NCBI GenBank assembly: GCA_934216615.1
Contig: CAKQCB010000005.1
Location: 62,001-126,000 of the forward strand
Reading direction: 5' to 3'
Length of the DNA stretch: 64,000 nucleotides
Origin: an uncultured Anaerolineae bacterium
Lineage (GTDB): Bacteria; Chloroflexota; Anaerolineae; Aggregatilineales; Phototrophicaceae
Each line of letters starts with the position of its first letter. Position 1 is the first letter of the stretch. The notes beneath the pieces are model-generated. The model worked only from the letters and a program-made list of their open reading frames with translations, was not told where the DNA came from and searched no databases. This document shows positions 1 to 9,193 of the stretch, piece after piece. The position numbers were made by a program, and so were the translations under genes.

Positions 1-1362
1 CTGCTCGAAAGTGGTGTTGCCAACGGAATTCTCAACGCCATCCTCGACTACAAATTACAACTGCCGACCCAAGTCCAAGCGCGTCAGTTGGCGTTACGTT
101 GGACTATCGAAGGGGTCGATGGCATCCTCAGCGAAGTGACGACAGGCTTAAATGAAGCGCTCGTCGCCACCATCGAAGCGCCCGATGGCAACTACGCCAT
201 CAACGTCGCAGTCATTGATGAAAGCGGTGCGGAAAGTCAACGTGCAGGGGTGGCAGTGGCGTTATTTGCCCCCACCAATACCCCAACGCCCGTTCCAACC
301 GCGACGCCAACCCCCACCCCACAGCCGACGACCGTTCCGGTACAACAGCAAGCGCCCGTCACCACCGCCAATACTTCAGGAAATAGTGGCGGTGGTGCAG
401 TCGCCGTGAATAATGCAGGTGCGATTGTCGGTGGCAGTTTTGAATACGGTGGGCATGTCACTTCAACAGCAACAGGCGCGTCAGGACAGATGCGCAGTGC
501 AGGCATGAACTGGATGAAAGAACAAGTTCGCGTCAGCCAAAGTTGTGGTGGTTTTGATATCGCCGCGAATGCCGTCGCCAACGCGCGCGCGCAAGGGTTC
601 AAAGTCTTGCTCGGCCTCGTCGGTAGCCCGGGCGAACTCGGCGCGGGCGGGGATGGTTACATTCAGGGTTTCGCCAACTGTATGGGACAAATTGCCTCGC
701 TCGGCCCAGATGCGATGGAAATTTGGAACGAAGCCAACATTGATCGTGAATGGCCTACAGGCCAGATCAGCGGTGAGTTCTATGTACGCTTACTCGCCGC
801 GTCATACAATGCCATCAAAGCGACCAATGGCAACGTGATGGTCATCAGCGCAGCGCCCGCGCCGACAGGTGCAGAAGCGGCCTTCCCGGGGCAAGTCATG
901 AATGATGATAACTGGCTGCGCCAAGTGGTGAACGCAGGCGGTCTCAATTACATGGACTGTGTTGGGGCGCACTACAATGAAGGCATTACCTCACCCGCCG
1001 CCAACGGGGGGGACCCGCGCGATAACTATTACACGCGCTACTTCCTCGGCATGCTCAACACCTATTGGGGCATCACGGGCGGGCAGAGACAAATCTGTTT
1101 TACCGAATTAGGTTTCTTAACGCCTGAAGGCTTCCCACCGTTACCCGCCTATTTCTCTTGGGCACAAAATGTGAGCTTATCGCAACAGGCAGCTTGGCTT
1201 GCAGAAGCGGCGGCGTTGGCTTCTCAAAGTGGGCGTGTACGCTTGATGATTATCTGGAACATCGACTTCAGTAATTATGGCGATGACCCGATGGCGGGTT
1301 ATGCGATCATACGACCCGGGGGCGGTTGCCCTGCCTGTTCGTCACTCGCTTCAGCCCGTTGA
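1..1362 (+). CDS. Putative secreted glycoside hydrolase (GH-A clan TIM barrel), 5' partial
   Basis: The reading frame is open from the first base, so the gene begins upstream of the window; the TTG at 88 is only an internal codon. What remains is a small N-terminal domain, a Thr/Pro-rich linker (about 271-345) and a TIM-barrel-like domain. The barrel carries the Asn-Glu pair of GH-A clan enzymes in WNEANIDREW (Glu at 730-732, expected acid/base) and a second Glu in CFTELGF (1105-1107, expected nucleophile). Likely an extracytoplasmic enzyme or carbohydrate-binding pseudo-enzyme acting on polysaccharide. It is the first of three consecutive paralogues. The substrate cannot be read from the sequence; a GH39- or GH5-like assignment is a guess. 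Confidence 0.72.
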   Translation: MLESGVANGILNAILDYKLQLPTQVQARQLALRWTIEGVDGILSEVTTGLNEALVATIEAPDGNYAINVAVIDESGAESQRAGVAVALFAPTNTPTPVPTATPTPTPQPTTVPVQQQAPVTTANTSGNSGGGAVAVNNAGAIVGGSFEYGGHVTSTATGASGQMRSAGMNWMKEQVRVSQSCGGFDIAANAVANARAQGFKVLLGLVGSPGELGAGGDGYIQGFANCMGQIASLGPDAMEIWNEANIDREWPTGQISGEFYVRLLAASYNAIKATNGNVMVISAAPAPTGAEAAFPGQVMNDDNWLRQVVNAGGLNYMDCVGAHYNEGITSPAANGGDPRDNYYTRYFLGMLNTYWGITGGQRQICFTELGFLTPEGFPPLPAYFSWAQNVSLSQQAAWLAEAAALASQSGRVRLMIIWNIDFSNYGDDPMAGYAIIRPGGGCPACSSLASAR

Positions 1363-1373
1363 CAATCTACATC

Positions 1374-1437
1374 TATGCGCTATCTTAAGCGCATAAAAAC
1401 TGAATTCCCCTAGAGGGGTAACGCTACCCTCTAGGGG
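1374..1437 (+). terminator. Two consecutive hairpins between hydrolase paralogues
   Basis: The first hairpin has an 8-bp stem TATGCGCT/AGCGCATA (1374-1381 with 1388-1395). The second has an 11-bp stem CCCCTAGAGGG/CCCTCTAGGGG (1407-1417 with 1427-1437). Neither is followed by a good T-run on the plus strand, so they may terminate weakly, attenuate, or protect an mRNA 3' end. Confidence 0.5.
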
Positions 1438-1493
1438 CAAAAATTCTGAAACCAACTTGACCTGATCGAAACAGGTCAAAGGAGAGAACGACA

Positions 1494-2990
1494 ATGGCAA
1501 CATCCGTAAAATCCCGTTTTCGCAAACAAGTGCGTGGGTTTGTCTTTGTTTGGACAGGGCTTACTGTGGTTCTGGCGTTAGGAACCTTCATCGCCATTTA
1601 TTTGGCCTACGGTTCGATCACGCCAACCCCGGGCAGCCGTTTAGGAAACCTTGCCATCCCCGAAACAGAAACCAGCGTGGCGCAAGTCAGCACAGCCACC
1701 GAAGCCGTAGCGCCCACCGCCACAACCGCGACGGTCACAGAGGCCGCCCCAACCACTGATACCAGTACCGAAAGCACCGTAGAAGATGCCAATGGCGCAG
1801 AAGTCGCCGCGCTCAGCGTGAATAATGCCGCGCCGACAGCAACGCCCCTTCCCTCTGAATCAGATGTGTTTGAGTTAGGGGTTCAGGTACAAGTCAGCTA
1901 TGACAACATGGGGCAGTGGATAGATACCGCCTCTCAACCGCACCAGTTGGGTGTCGGTTGGGTGAAACAGCAAATCCGTTGGGAAGCCTTCGAACCTGCC
2001 GATAACGAATTTGACTGGATGCAAACCGATATTTATATCCCTGCGGCGGCAGAACGTGGCATCAAAGTGCTGGTGTCCATCGTGACCGCGCCCGACTGGG
2101 CACGCGAGCCGGGCCTCACCCCCGAACAATTGGAAGCCGTTGGCCCGCCTGCCGACCCGAACCAATTCGCAGAATTTATCACCGCGTTGTTGGAACGCTA
2201 CCCGAACCAAATCCACGCCGTCGAAGTCTGGAATGAAATGAACCTCGACCGTGAATGGACATCCACAGAGGGCTTAAGCGCTGAGAATTATGTCAATTTA
2301 CTGCGCGTCGCCTACCAAGCGGTGAAAAATGTGGACCCGGGCGTGATCGTCATCACAGGGGCATTAGCGCCTACGGGCTTAAGCGATGGCGTACAAGCCT
2401 ATGATGATTTTGTCTATATCGACCAACTGATCGCGGCGGGGGCACTGAATTATTCAGACTGCATCGGCGCGCACACCAACGGGTTTAACCTATCCCCTGA
2501 ATATCGTTGGGATGATGGCATGACCGACAGCACAGCCCAATTTCGTGGCCCGTTTGATAACCCGCATCACAGTTGGAGTTTCTTAAGCACCATCGAAACT
2601 TACGCTCAAAAAGTGGAGCTTGCAGGCGGGGATCAGCAAATTTGCATCACTGAGTTTGGCTGGCCGTCTGCTCAAGGGTTAGAAGGAGTGCGCCCGGGCT
2701 TTGAATTCGCGCTCGACAACACCCTGCGCGAACAAGCTGAGTTCACCGTTGAAGCCATCCGTTACATGATCGCGTCCGGCTATGTCCGTTTAGGCATCGT
2801 CTGGAATTTGAATTATGGCGCGCAAGCAGGCTGGGACATCAACAACGACAATGTGCCCTATTCACTCATTGGGCCGGGCTTCCATTTCCGCTGTGCGTTT
2901 GACGCGATCCGCGACTTCAACGCGCTCTATGAAAGTGACCCCGCCAACCTCGACACATTTGAGTTCGACTATGAGGGGCGCTGCGTCTAA
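1494..2990 (+). CDS. Putative membrane-anchored glycoside hydrolase (GH-A clan)
   Basis: 498 residues. A single membrane segment near residues 14-36 is followed by a Thr/Ala/Pro-rich low-complexity linker (about 45-120) and a TIM-barrel-like catalytic domain. The acid/base candidate is Glu248 in VWNEMNLDREW and the nucleophile candidate is Glu387 in CITEFGW. The protein is therefore expected outside the cytoplasmic membrane, held by its N-terminus. The ATG follows AGGAGA with normal spacing. It resembles the genes on both sides in fold, motif order and the NLxREW signature, so the three arose by tandem duplication. Substrate unknown. Confidence 0.75.
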   Translation: MATSVKSRFRKQVRGFVFVWTGLTVVLALGTFIAIYLAYGSITPTPGSRLGNLAIPETETSVAQVSTATEAVAPTATTATVTEAAPTTDTSTESTVEDANGAEVAALSVNNAAPTATPLPSESDVFELGVQVQVSYDNMGQWIDTASQPHQLGVGWVKQQIRWEAFEPADNEFDWMQTDIYIPAAAERGIKVLVSIVTAPDWAREPGLTPEQLEAVGPPADPNQFAEFITALLERYPNQIHAVEVWNEMNLDREWTSTEGLSAENYVNLLRVAYQAVKNVDPGVIVITGALAPTGLSDGVQAYDDFVYIDQLIAAGALNYSDCIGAHTNGFNLSPEYRWDDGMTDSTAQFRGPFDNPHHSWSFLSTIETYAQKVELAGGDQQICITEFGWPSAQGLEGVRPGFEFALDNTLREQAEFTVEAIRYMIASGYVRLGIVWNLNYGAQAGWDINNDNVPYSLIGPGFHFRCAFDAIRDFNALYESDPANLDTFEFDYEGRCV

Positions 2991-3015
2991 GTCCGAACTG
3001 GTTGTTTTACTTCTC

Positions 3016-3048
3016 ACACGTCACCTCACTGCACGTGAGGTGACGTGT
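3016..3048 (+). terminator. Perfect 14-bp hairpin between hydrolase paralogues
   Basis: ACACGTCACCTCAC (3016-3029) pairs perfectly with GTGAGGTGACGTGT (3035-3048) around a 5-base loop. The 3' side is CTATCTC rather than a T-run, so intrinsic termination is plausible but not certain. Confidence 0.55.
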
Positions 3049-3076
3049 CTATCTCAATTATCCTGATGAGCTTCTC

Positions 3077-4288
3077 TTGAAATACCCAACCCGCGTTATC
3101 CAACCCCTAATTTTTTTAATCGCGAGCTTATTGCTGGTCAGCGTTCCCCGTTCCAGCGCGGACGCTTTTATGCGTTGGGCAGTCACTGACCCGCCGTTCA
3201 CCCCCCTCACCTACAGTATCCAAGCCTTTTTGTGGTGGGATACGCAATGGCGCGGGGTCAATATGGATTGGATTCAGCGGATGGTCTTTAGCCATGTCAA
3301 ACAAACCTTTGCATGGAGCGACATCGAACCCGAACGCGGTCAATGGGATTTCAGCAACGGCGACGCTATCCTTGAAGGATTAGAGGCACGTCAATTGTCC
3401 GTCGTCGCCCGTTTGACCAACACACCCTATTGGGCGCTTCCGAATCAATCCCTACCAGAAGGGGTACTCGACGCGCCCGCTGAAAACATCGAAGATTGGG
3501 CAAATTTCTGTCGCGTTATCGCGGAACGTTATCGCGGGCGGATTGACGCCTATCAACTGTGGAATGAACCAAATTTAACCCGTGAATGGGGTGGCCTTCC
3601 CCCCAATGCGGGCGAGCTTGTGCGCTTCATCGCGGCGTGTAGTGAGGCCATCCGTTCGGTAGACCCCGACGCCATCTTGATCTCACCCGGCTTAGCACCC
3701 ACCGGAACCTATGACGCGACGGCGGTTCCGGATGATATTTTTCTCCAGCAGATGTACGATCACAACTTCCAAAATTATATTGATGTGGTCGGCGTTCATG
3801 CGCCCGGCTACTCTGCGCCGGAAGTCCCGCCCGAAGAAGGCAGCGGCGGGCATCGCTTCTTCACCTTCCGACGGGTGGAAGATATGCGCCGTATCATGGT
3901 GGCGAATGGTGATGCCGCCCGCCAAATGGCGATTTTAGAAATGGGTTGGACGACCGATCAAATTGACACAGATTATGCGTGGTATGCCGTTGATGAAGCC
4001 CAACAAGCAGAAAACCTAGTCGCAGCTTTTCAATATGCCGCTGACCATTGGCGACCCTGGATCGGCTTAATGTCGGTCATTTATATCTCTGACCCGCGTT
4101 GGACAGAAGAAAATGAAGAATATTGGTGGTCTGTCGCCTTGTCAATTGCATTCCCCTATGGGTACACTCGTCCTGCCTATATGGAACTTGCCAACATGGC
4201 AAAATATTGTGGTGATGATTATCGTCCGCCCCGTGATCCGGGAAGTCCGGAGGCTTTAGGTCTTGCCCCAGTACGTCCTTGCAATTAG
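3077..4288 (+). CDS. Putative secreted glycoside hydrolase (GH-A clan), third tandem paralogue
   Basis: 403 residues starting at TTG. Residues 1-29 form a signal peptide (hydrophobic run LIFLIASLLLVSV, then a small-residue cleavage region), so the protein is exported. The barrel retains LWNEPNLTREW with Glu164 as expected acid/base and LEMGWT with Glu288 as expected nucleophile. Unlike the two upstream paralogues it has no Thr/Pro linker. Its 3' end overlaps the next gene by 26 bases, suggesting translational coupling with the membrane protein downstream. Enzyme class is inferred from the GH-A motif pattern; the sugar substrate is not known. Confidence 0.72.
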   Translation: MKYPTRVIQPLIFLIASLLLVSVPRSSADAFMRWAVTDPPFTPLTYSIQAFLWWDTQWRGVNMDWIQRMVFSHVKQTFAWSDIEPERGQWDFSNGDAILEGLEARQLSVVARLTNTPYWALPNQSLPEGVLDAPAENIEDWANFCRVIAERYRGRIDAYQLWNEPNLTREWGGLPPNAGELVRFIAACSEAIRSVDPDAILISPGLAPTGTYDATAVPDDIFLQQMYDHNFQNYIDVVGVHAPGYSAPEVPPEEGSGGHRFFTFRRVEDMRRIMVANGDAARQMAILEMGWTTDQIDTDYAWYAVDEAQQAENLVAAFQYAADHWRPWIGLMSVIYISDPRWTEENEEYWWSVALSIAFPYGYTRPAYMELANMAKYCGDDYRPPRDPGSPEALGLAPVRPCN

Positions 4289-4769
4289 TGGATTTTTCCA
4301 CATGCTCGCCACCGTCGTTTGGCTCGGTGGCATTATCTTATTGGTCGTTTTAGTTTGGCCCGAAGCACGTCGCACATTGAGCGAAAACCCCGGGCTGTAC
4401 CAATTTTTGAGCCGTTTGCGAAAACGGTTCTTTCCGCTCATCAATCTCAGCCTGATCGTCTTAGCTGTGACCGGCCTCATTCAGATGGCGGGGGATTCCA
4501 ATTACGACGGGGTGATGCAAATCACCAATGAGTGGAGCCTCGTCATGTTGATCAAACACATTGCTGCGGCGGGCATGGCAATCGGCAGCATCGTGTTACA
4601 ATACGGGGTAGTGCCTGCCCTTGAACGTGCCAGCTTATTAGTGGAACGCGGCAAGGGAAACCCGCAAGAATGGGAACGCTTGCGCAGGCGTGAAGTGATT
4701 CTGACATGGATCACAGTGATTTTGGGGATGCTTGTCCTTGCCTTTACTGCATGGGCACTGGCAATTTGA
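4263..4769 (+). CDS. CopD-like integral membrane protein
   Basis: 168 residues with four predicted membrane segments. The first carries SGFFHMLATVVWLGG, the His-plus-WLGG pattern typical of CopD-family (copper resistance D) membrane domains, which bind copper or haem. The start is the TTG at 4263: a good GGAGG (4249-4253) lies 9 bases upstream, and the next ATG (4302) would delete the conserved His segment. The gene therefore begins inside the preceding hydrolase gene. No copper gene is adjacent, so a role in copper transport is only a family-based suggestion. Confidence 0.65.
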   Translation: MPQYVLAISGFFHMLATVVWLGGIILLVVLVWPEARRTLSENPGLYQFLSRLRKRFFPLINLSLIVLAVTGLIQMAGDSNYDGVMQITNEWSLVMLIKHIAAAGMAIGSIVLQYGVVPALERASLLVERGKGNPQEWERLRRREVILTWITVILGMLVLAFTAWALAI

Positions 4770-4786
4770 TAGAAAGTTGTTGACTC

Positions 4787-6802
4787 TTGTCAAGCCGTAT
4801 AAGTTACGCTGTTATCGTCTTACTGCTCTTATTCGCAGCTTTTTTGCGTTTTTATGATTTGCCGACCCTACAACCTGGGTTAAACGAAACTGAAATTGTT
4901 CAGATACGTATTGCAGAGACAGTACGGCAAGGCAACGTCCGCGTTTTTTATCCCCTTCAAAACCAAGCCCACGAAGGTTTCTTTGGGATGATGCTCTCAG
5001 CCTCTACCCTCGTCACAGGAACAGGGTTGCTCGGGTATCGTATCCTCTCGGTCTTTATGGGGATGATCACCCTCGCCGTGATGTACGCCTTCGCGAAACG
5101 GCTTTTTGGTTCGGCCGCAGGCATCGCTACGACCGCCTTTTTAGGTGTGAATATGTTTCCGGTCATCTTGTCGCGCAGTATCATTCCAGAGACACTGTTG
5201 CCGATCACCGTCACAGGCTTGATGTTAGCCATCGTCCAATCGTTTCCAATCTACCGTGAAAAAGTCAATCAACATGTGCAAGCTGCATCTTTTGCAGCGA
5301 TGGGCGTTTTGATTGGGTTGAGCTTTTACCTTCACCCAAGTGGCTATATCATCGCCCTCTACGGGATGATTTTCATCGGCTATATGATCGTCGCGCGTCG
5401 CCCCTTTTCACGCCGTGAACTCAGCTTCACATGGTTTGCGCTGGTGATCCTCATCATTTTGGTCACCCCCTATTTGATGTCCACGTTACAAGAGCCGAAC
5501 TTCTCGGGCGCGAATCGGCTGTTCAATCTACGTGGCGAAAGCCTCGGCGAAGCGATCGTAGATGGGTTTAGCGGGCTGTTCCTCATCGGGGACCAGAACC
5601 CCACCATCAACTTACCCAACCGTCCCCTCATTGATCTTGGTAGTGGGCTTTTGGTCGCGCTCGGCTTTGTCACCACGCTGGTTCGCTGGCGTGAACCGCG
5701 TTTCACGCTCATCTTGTTGGGGCTTCTTTTATGTATCCCCACCGTGCTGTTTGAGTCTGACAGTCCCAATTTCATCGCATGGAGCCTCATCCTGCCCTTC
5801 CTCGCGGTTTTGTTCGCGGTAGGGATTGTGGTGATCTTCAACGGACTGGCGAAAAACCGACGCTGGATAGGTTGGATTGCGCTAATCTTGTTAGTCGGCT
5901 TCAATCTACAATGGACCATGCGCGACTTGTTCAGCAACTGGGGACAAACCGAAGCGATGCAAACCGCCTATGATAGCCGTTTAGGGAACATCGCCACATA
6001 CATCGACCATACCAGCGCTGACACCGAACTTGTGATTTGTACGCCCAGTTTGCGCCCCGCCCTCAACGCCGTGACGATTACCGACGCGCAAAAATTGGCG
6101 TTGATGATCCATCGGCAAACGGATACCCTGCGTTACGTCGATTGTGGTTCTGGGTTCATCTTCACCTATGGGGGTGGACCTCAGCAGGTCATCATGTTAC
6201 AGCCGGATGGCCTCAGTCATGTTTTCCCGTATGTGCGTAATTGGATCGCGCGCGGAACTTTACTCAACGTGCCGAGCCTGCCCCCCAACACGGTCATCCA
6301 GCTTGACGTACAAGATCAACTGGCGGATCAAGTAGGGCGGTTCCAAACAACCGCGCCCATCGTCCTCGCCGAAGATGTGGGTGGAGAAGTGACCGTCGCC
6401 GCTCCGCCGATCTCATTTGGCAACGTCCTCACCTACTTGGGCGACGAACGTGATTGGTCAAGCAACCGTAACCCGGGCGATGTGATTCCGGTCATCACCT
6501 ACTGGCGCATTGATGACACCGTTCCAGACGATCTGCGCATTTTCACCCATCTCTTAAGTGACCCGCGTGTGATCGCCATCCAAACGGATACCATCAGCGT
6601 GATCCCTGCCTTTTTACAACCGCGCGATATATTTATTCAGGTCGCATTTCTACAATTACCCTATACAATGCCCCAAGGTGAATATACGCTATCTATCGGA
6701 ACCTATCGTGACACCAGTTCAGAACGGCTGGATGTAAACTATGAGGGGAACCTACGGGGAAACCGTATCTTCCTAGGCCCGTTACGTGTCAACGAACGCT
6801 AA
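4787..6802 (+). CDS. GT39/ArnT-like polytopic membrane glycosyltransferase
   Basis: 671 residues, starting at TTG. The N-terminal ~430 residues hold about ten membrane segments and the rest is a soluble extracytoplasmic domain. After the first segment comes LRFYDLPTLQPGLNETE, which matches the first periplasmic loop of the PMT/ArnT/GT39 families, where an acidic residue (here Glu) binds the polyprenyl-phosphate sugar. Such enzymes move a sugar from a lipid carrier onto protein or lipid outside the membrane. It lies 17 bases after the CopD-like gene in the same operon as the secreted hydrolase. Acceptor and sugar are unknown. Confidence 0.7.
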   Translation: MSSRISYAVIVLLLLFAAFLRFYDLPTLQPGLNETEIVQIRIAETVRQGNVRVFYPLQNQAHEGFFGMMLSASTLVTGTGLLGYRILSVFMGMITLAVMYAFAKRLFGSAAGIATTAFLGVNMFPVILSRSIIPETLLPITVTGLMLAIVQSFPIYREKVNQHVQAASFAAMGVLIGLSFYLHPSGYIIALYGMIFIGYMIVARRPFSRRELSFTWFALVILIILVTPYLMSTLQEPNFSGANRLFNLRGESLGEAIVDGFSGLFLIGDQNPTINLPNRPLIDLGSGLLVALGFVTTLVRWREPRFTLILLGLLLCIPTVLFESDSPNFIAWSLILPFLAVLFAVGIVVIFNGLAKNRRWIGWIALILLVGFNLQWTMRDLFSNWGQTEAMQTAYDSRLGNIATYIDHTSADTELVICTPSLRPALNAVTITDAQKLALMIHRQTDTLRYVDCGSGFIFTYGGGPQQVIMLQPDGLSHVFPYVRNWIARGTLLNVPSLPPNTVIQLDVQDQLADQVGRFQTTAPIVLAEDVGGEVTVAAPPISFGNVLTYLGDERDWSSNRNPGDVIPVITYWRIDDTVPDDLRIFTHLLSDPRVIAIQTDTISVIPAFLQPRDIFIQVAFLQLPYTMPQGEYTLSIGTYRDTSSERLDVNYEGNLRGNRIFLGPLRVNER

Positions 6803-6826
6803 TCCCTATTAGGCGAATCTATCTCT

Positions 6827-7816
6827 ATGTTTGAAATTGTTTTTTTTGGCACTTCCGCGTCGGCCCCGTCGATTCAACGCGGGTTAACTTCGCAGGCGAT
6901 CCTTGCGGGGGAACAACGCTTTCTCATCGACTGTGGGGAAGGCACACAGCGTCAAATTTTGAGAAGTGGCATCGGCTTTAAACGCCTGAATCAAATTTTG
7001 CTCACGCACAGCCACCTCGATCATATTTTAGGGTTGGGTGGGCTGGTCTCGACATTTGCCCGTTGGGAAAATATCGAAAAGTTGCAGATTTACGGCAGTC
7101 GGCAAACGCTCGACCGCGTTCATAACCTGTTGTATGGCGTCGTCTTAGGTTATGAAAAACTGCCTGTAGACATTCAGTTATTGGAAGTAAAGCCCGGCCT
7201 GTTCCTTGAGTTTAAAGATTTTACCGTCAGCGCGTTCTCAGTTTCGCATCGTGGTACGGCTTCACTAGGCTATGTATTTGAGGAAAGGTCGCGCCGTCCA
7301 TTTCTGGTCGATGTGGCCGAATCGCTCGGCGTTCCTAACGGCCCTGAACGTGGGCAGTTGGTCGCGGGGAAAACCGTCACCTTAAAAGATGGTCGCACGA
7401 TCACGCCCGACATGGTTTTAGGTGATTCGATTCGTGGACAGAAACTCGTCTATGTGGGCGATACAGGGCGAACCGACAATATCAAATCGCATGTGCAGGA
7501 TGCAGATGTCTTGGTGATCGAATCGACATTTCTGCATAGTCACCAAGAAAATGCGGCTGTTTTTGGACATTTAACCGCCAAAGATGCCGCCGAACTTGCG
7601 CTAGAAGCAGGCGTGAAAACGCTGATCTTGAATCATATTTCGCGCCGTTACCGAGAGTCGGCCATGCGCGACGAAGCACAACGTATTTTCCCCAATACGA
7701 TCATTGCGCGGGACCTCGATCATTTTGTGATGAAGCGTGACCAACCCCTAGAAAAACTCACCGCAGAGGTTTCGCGCAAACGAAACCTTGAACCTGAAGC
7801 AGATGTAGGCGAATAA
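6827..7816 (+). CDS. rnz: Ribonuclease Z (tRNA 3' endonuclease)
   Basis: 329 residues, the usual size of short-form RNase Z. This zinc metallo-beta-lactamase-fold enzyme removes the 3' trailer of tRNA precursors in the cytoplasm. Visible motifs are FFGTSASAPS at the N-terminus, IDCGEGTQRQ, the metal site HSHLDH (H61, H63, D65, H66), the GDTGRT loop with its Asp ligand, and LNHISRRY near the C-terminus. The substrate tRNA-Asn in this window has no encoded CCA, consistent with a need for trailer removal before CCA addition. It is followed by a strong terminator. Confidence 0.93.
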   Translation: MFEIVFFGTSASAPSIQRGLTSQAILAGEQRFLIDCGEGTQRQILRSGIGFKRLNQILLTHSHLDHILGLGGLVSTFARWENIEKLQIYGSRQTLDRVHNLLYGVVLGYEKLPVDIQLLEVKPGLFLEFKDFTVSAFSVSHRGTASLGYVFEERSRRPFLVDVAESLGVPNGPERGQLVAGKTVTLKDGRTITPDMVLGDSIRGQKLVYVGDTGRTDNIKSHVQDADVLVIESTFLHSHQENAAVFGHLTAKDAAELALEAGVKTLILNHISRRYRESAMRDEAQRIFPNTIIARDLDHFVMKRDQPLEKLTAEVSRKRNLEPEADVGE

Positions 7817-7844
7817 AGATGGGGATTGCCCATCTTTATTTTTT
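7814..7844 (+). terminator. Rho-independent terminator of rnz
   Basis: TAAAGATGGG (7814-7823) pairs with CCCATCTTTA (7829-7838) and is followed by six Ts (7839-7844). It starts at the rnz stop codon and overlaps the end of the convergent gene. Confidence 0.88.
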
Positions 7845-8228
7845 AAAGATGTCCGGTTCTTGTTCCTTTAAAAAGGCGAGAGCAGGCTCAAAAGTTTCAA
7901 AAATACGAAACTGCGCTACCCCCACCAAAATCACATGGCTCACAGCCATCGCCGCAAAACGGATTGCCGGATTATCACTTGTCACAATAATCACCCACCC
8001 CGTATCTTTCGTCATGAGGCTGTTGTTGGTGTGACGAACGTCGGCCACACCCGTCGGGTAGGTTTCGATGCCTGTCAAATCACAAATTAAATGAATGGGC
8101 GCAATCCCTTGCTCATAAAGACTCATCAGTTCATGGTTTACATGACGGACTTCATCAAGAGTCACATTCCCGTAGAGCCGTTCTAAAATAACACGTTTTG
8201 TCTTTAACCATCGGGCTTCATAAGGCAT
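7836..8228 (-). CDS. STAS/SpoIIAA-like small protein
   Basis: 130 residues with no signal or membrane segment. The alternating pattern (strand GNVTLD, helix, strand HLICDLTGIE, helix, strand WVIIVTS, strand FRIFET, helix) fits a STAS or SpoIIAA-like alpha/beta fold. The Asp in ICDLT aligns with the conserved Asp in the gene at 19147-19542 (YVDLT). The two share the YPT motif and a similar C-terminal third. A regulatory or scaffold role is inferred; no partner kinase or phosphatase is adjacent. Its stop overlaps the rnz terminator. Confidence 0.5.
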   Translation of the reverse strand: MPYEARWLKTKRVILERLYGNVTLDEVRHVNHELMSLYEQGIAPIHLICDLTGIETYPTGVADVRHTNNSLMTKDTGWVIIVTSDNPAIRFAAMAVSHVILVGVAQFRIFETFEPALAFLKEQEPDIFKK

Positions 8229-8403
8229 GCGTGTTTAACTCATAAAAATATTCAAAGTGCATTCTCAACTTTATAAGGAATATTGCAATTTTCCAACCTA
8301 ATAATTTTAGCCGATAATTAATTTATGAACTTAGAGAACAGGAATAATATACTATGAGTTTATGCTCTCATAATTAATTCTAGGGGAAAGCACTCGATGA
8401 GGC

Positions 8404-8438
8404 AAAAATAAACAAAAGACTTCCAGTATCTGGAAGTC
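8404..8438 (-). terminator. Rho-independent terminator of the TetR gene
   Basis: GACTTCCAG/CTGGAAGTC is a perfect 9-bp stem (8418-8426 with 8430-8438) with a TAT loop. Read on the minus strand it is followed by TTTTGTTTATTTTT. The 175 bases between here and 8229 are AT-rich and presumably hold the promoter of the STAS-like gene. Confidence 0.85.
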
Positions 8439-8453
8439 CTTTGATGAGCGCTT

Positions 8454-9050
8454 TTATTTCTTGTGAGCTTCTTTCAAGAAGGGAAGCCAATTAGACATGA
8501 TGTTCTCGTAGAGGTTTTCGGGAATCGCTGATGGATTTAAGTGCGTGAGCACACTTAAGCCATGCCCGAACGATAAGATTGCCCACGCCATTTCTTCGGC
8601 AGGCAGGGGAAGTTCTTTATTGTGTTTTTTGCTCTGTTCTTGTAACACCTTGACCAAATCGCTGTGGCTTTGACGGTAACGCGCCGACAGTTTTTCATTC
8701 ACGGTAGGGTTACGTAATGCAAACAAATAGAACTCGAGCAGAAGCATGTGCCATACCCGTTGTTTGGTGGCAAACTTCACGAACGATTCTTCATACGACT
8801 CGTCGGGATAGATTTCATGCCACTGAGAAATTTCTGATTCTAGCTGTTGTTCTACGAGCGCTAAAAACAGACCTTCTTTATTCTCAAAATGATCGTAAAC
8901 TGCCCCTTTTGTAAACCCAGCTTCATACGCGACATCATCGACGCTGGCGCCGTTATACCCTTGTTGGCTGAACACTTCAAAAGCGGCTTCTAACAAGTAA
9001 TCATGGGTTTGTTTGCGCTTTTCAGCGCGGTTTAAACGAACACGTGGCAT
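8454..9050 (-). CDS. TetR/AcrR family transcriptional regulator
   Basis: 198 residues. The N-terminal ~50 residues form the TetR helix-turn-helix: YLLEAAFEVFSQQGYNGASV followed by DDVAYEAGFTKGAVYDHFENKE. The C-terminal helical domain would bind a ligand not identifiable here. I start at the ATG at 9050 because GGAGG (9056-9060) sits 5 bases upstream; the in-frame TTG at 9062 has no such site. The gene stands alone between a STAS-like gene and rimO, so its target is probably itself. Palindromes just upstream support autoregulation. Confidence 0.85.
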   Translation of the reverse strand: MPRVRLNRAEKRKQTHDYLLEAAFEVFSQQGYNGASVDDVAYEAGFTKGAVYDHFENKEGLFLALVEQQLESEISQWHEIYPDESYEESFVKFATKQRVWHMLLLEFYLFALRNPTVNEKLSARYRQSHSDLVKVLQEQSKKHNKELPLPAEEMAWAILSFGHGLSVLTHLNPSAIPENLYENIMSNWLPFLKEAHKK

Positions 9051-9061
9051 GATGACCTCCA

Positions 9062-9139
9062 ATACTTGGAAGTATATAAAATCTTTCGACGGTATAATTT
9101 TGATAGTGGGTATATAAAGTACCTACTCATGAATATACC
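9062..9139. promoter_or_regulatory. Candidate operator region of the TetR gene
   Basis: ATACTT-GG-AAGTAT (9062-9075) is a perfect palindrome immediately upstream of the TetR ribosome binding site. GGTATAT (9109-9115) and ATATACC (9133-9139) form a second inverted repeat. The location and symmetry suit an autorepressor site, but binding is inferred. Confidence 0.4.
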
Positions 9140-9193
9140 TCAAATCATTAAATAACAGTATATATGTTATTTAACAAAATCACTGTCAAAACT

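Noticed and set aside
1..87. Treating the first gene as starting at TTG 88
   Set aside because: The frame is open to base 1 with coding-like content, so the gene is truncated by the window edge.
9051..9062. TTG start for the TetR gene at 9062
   Set aside because: Its only Shine-Dalgarno-like sequence lies within the start itself; ATG 9050 has GGAGG at a good distance.
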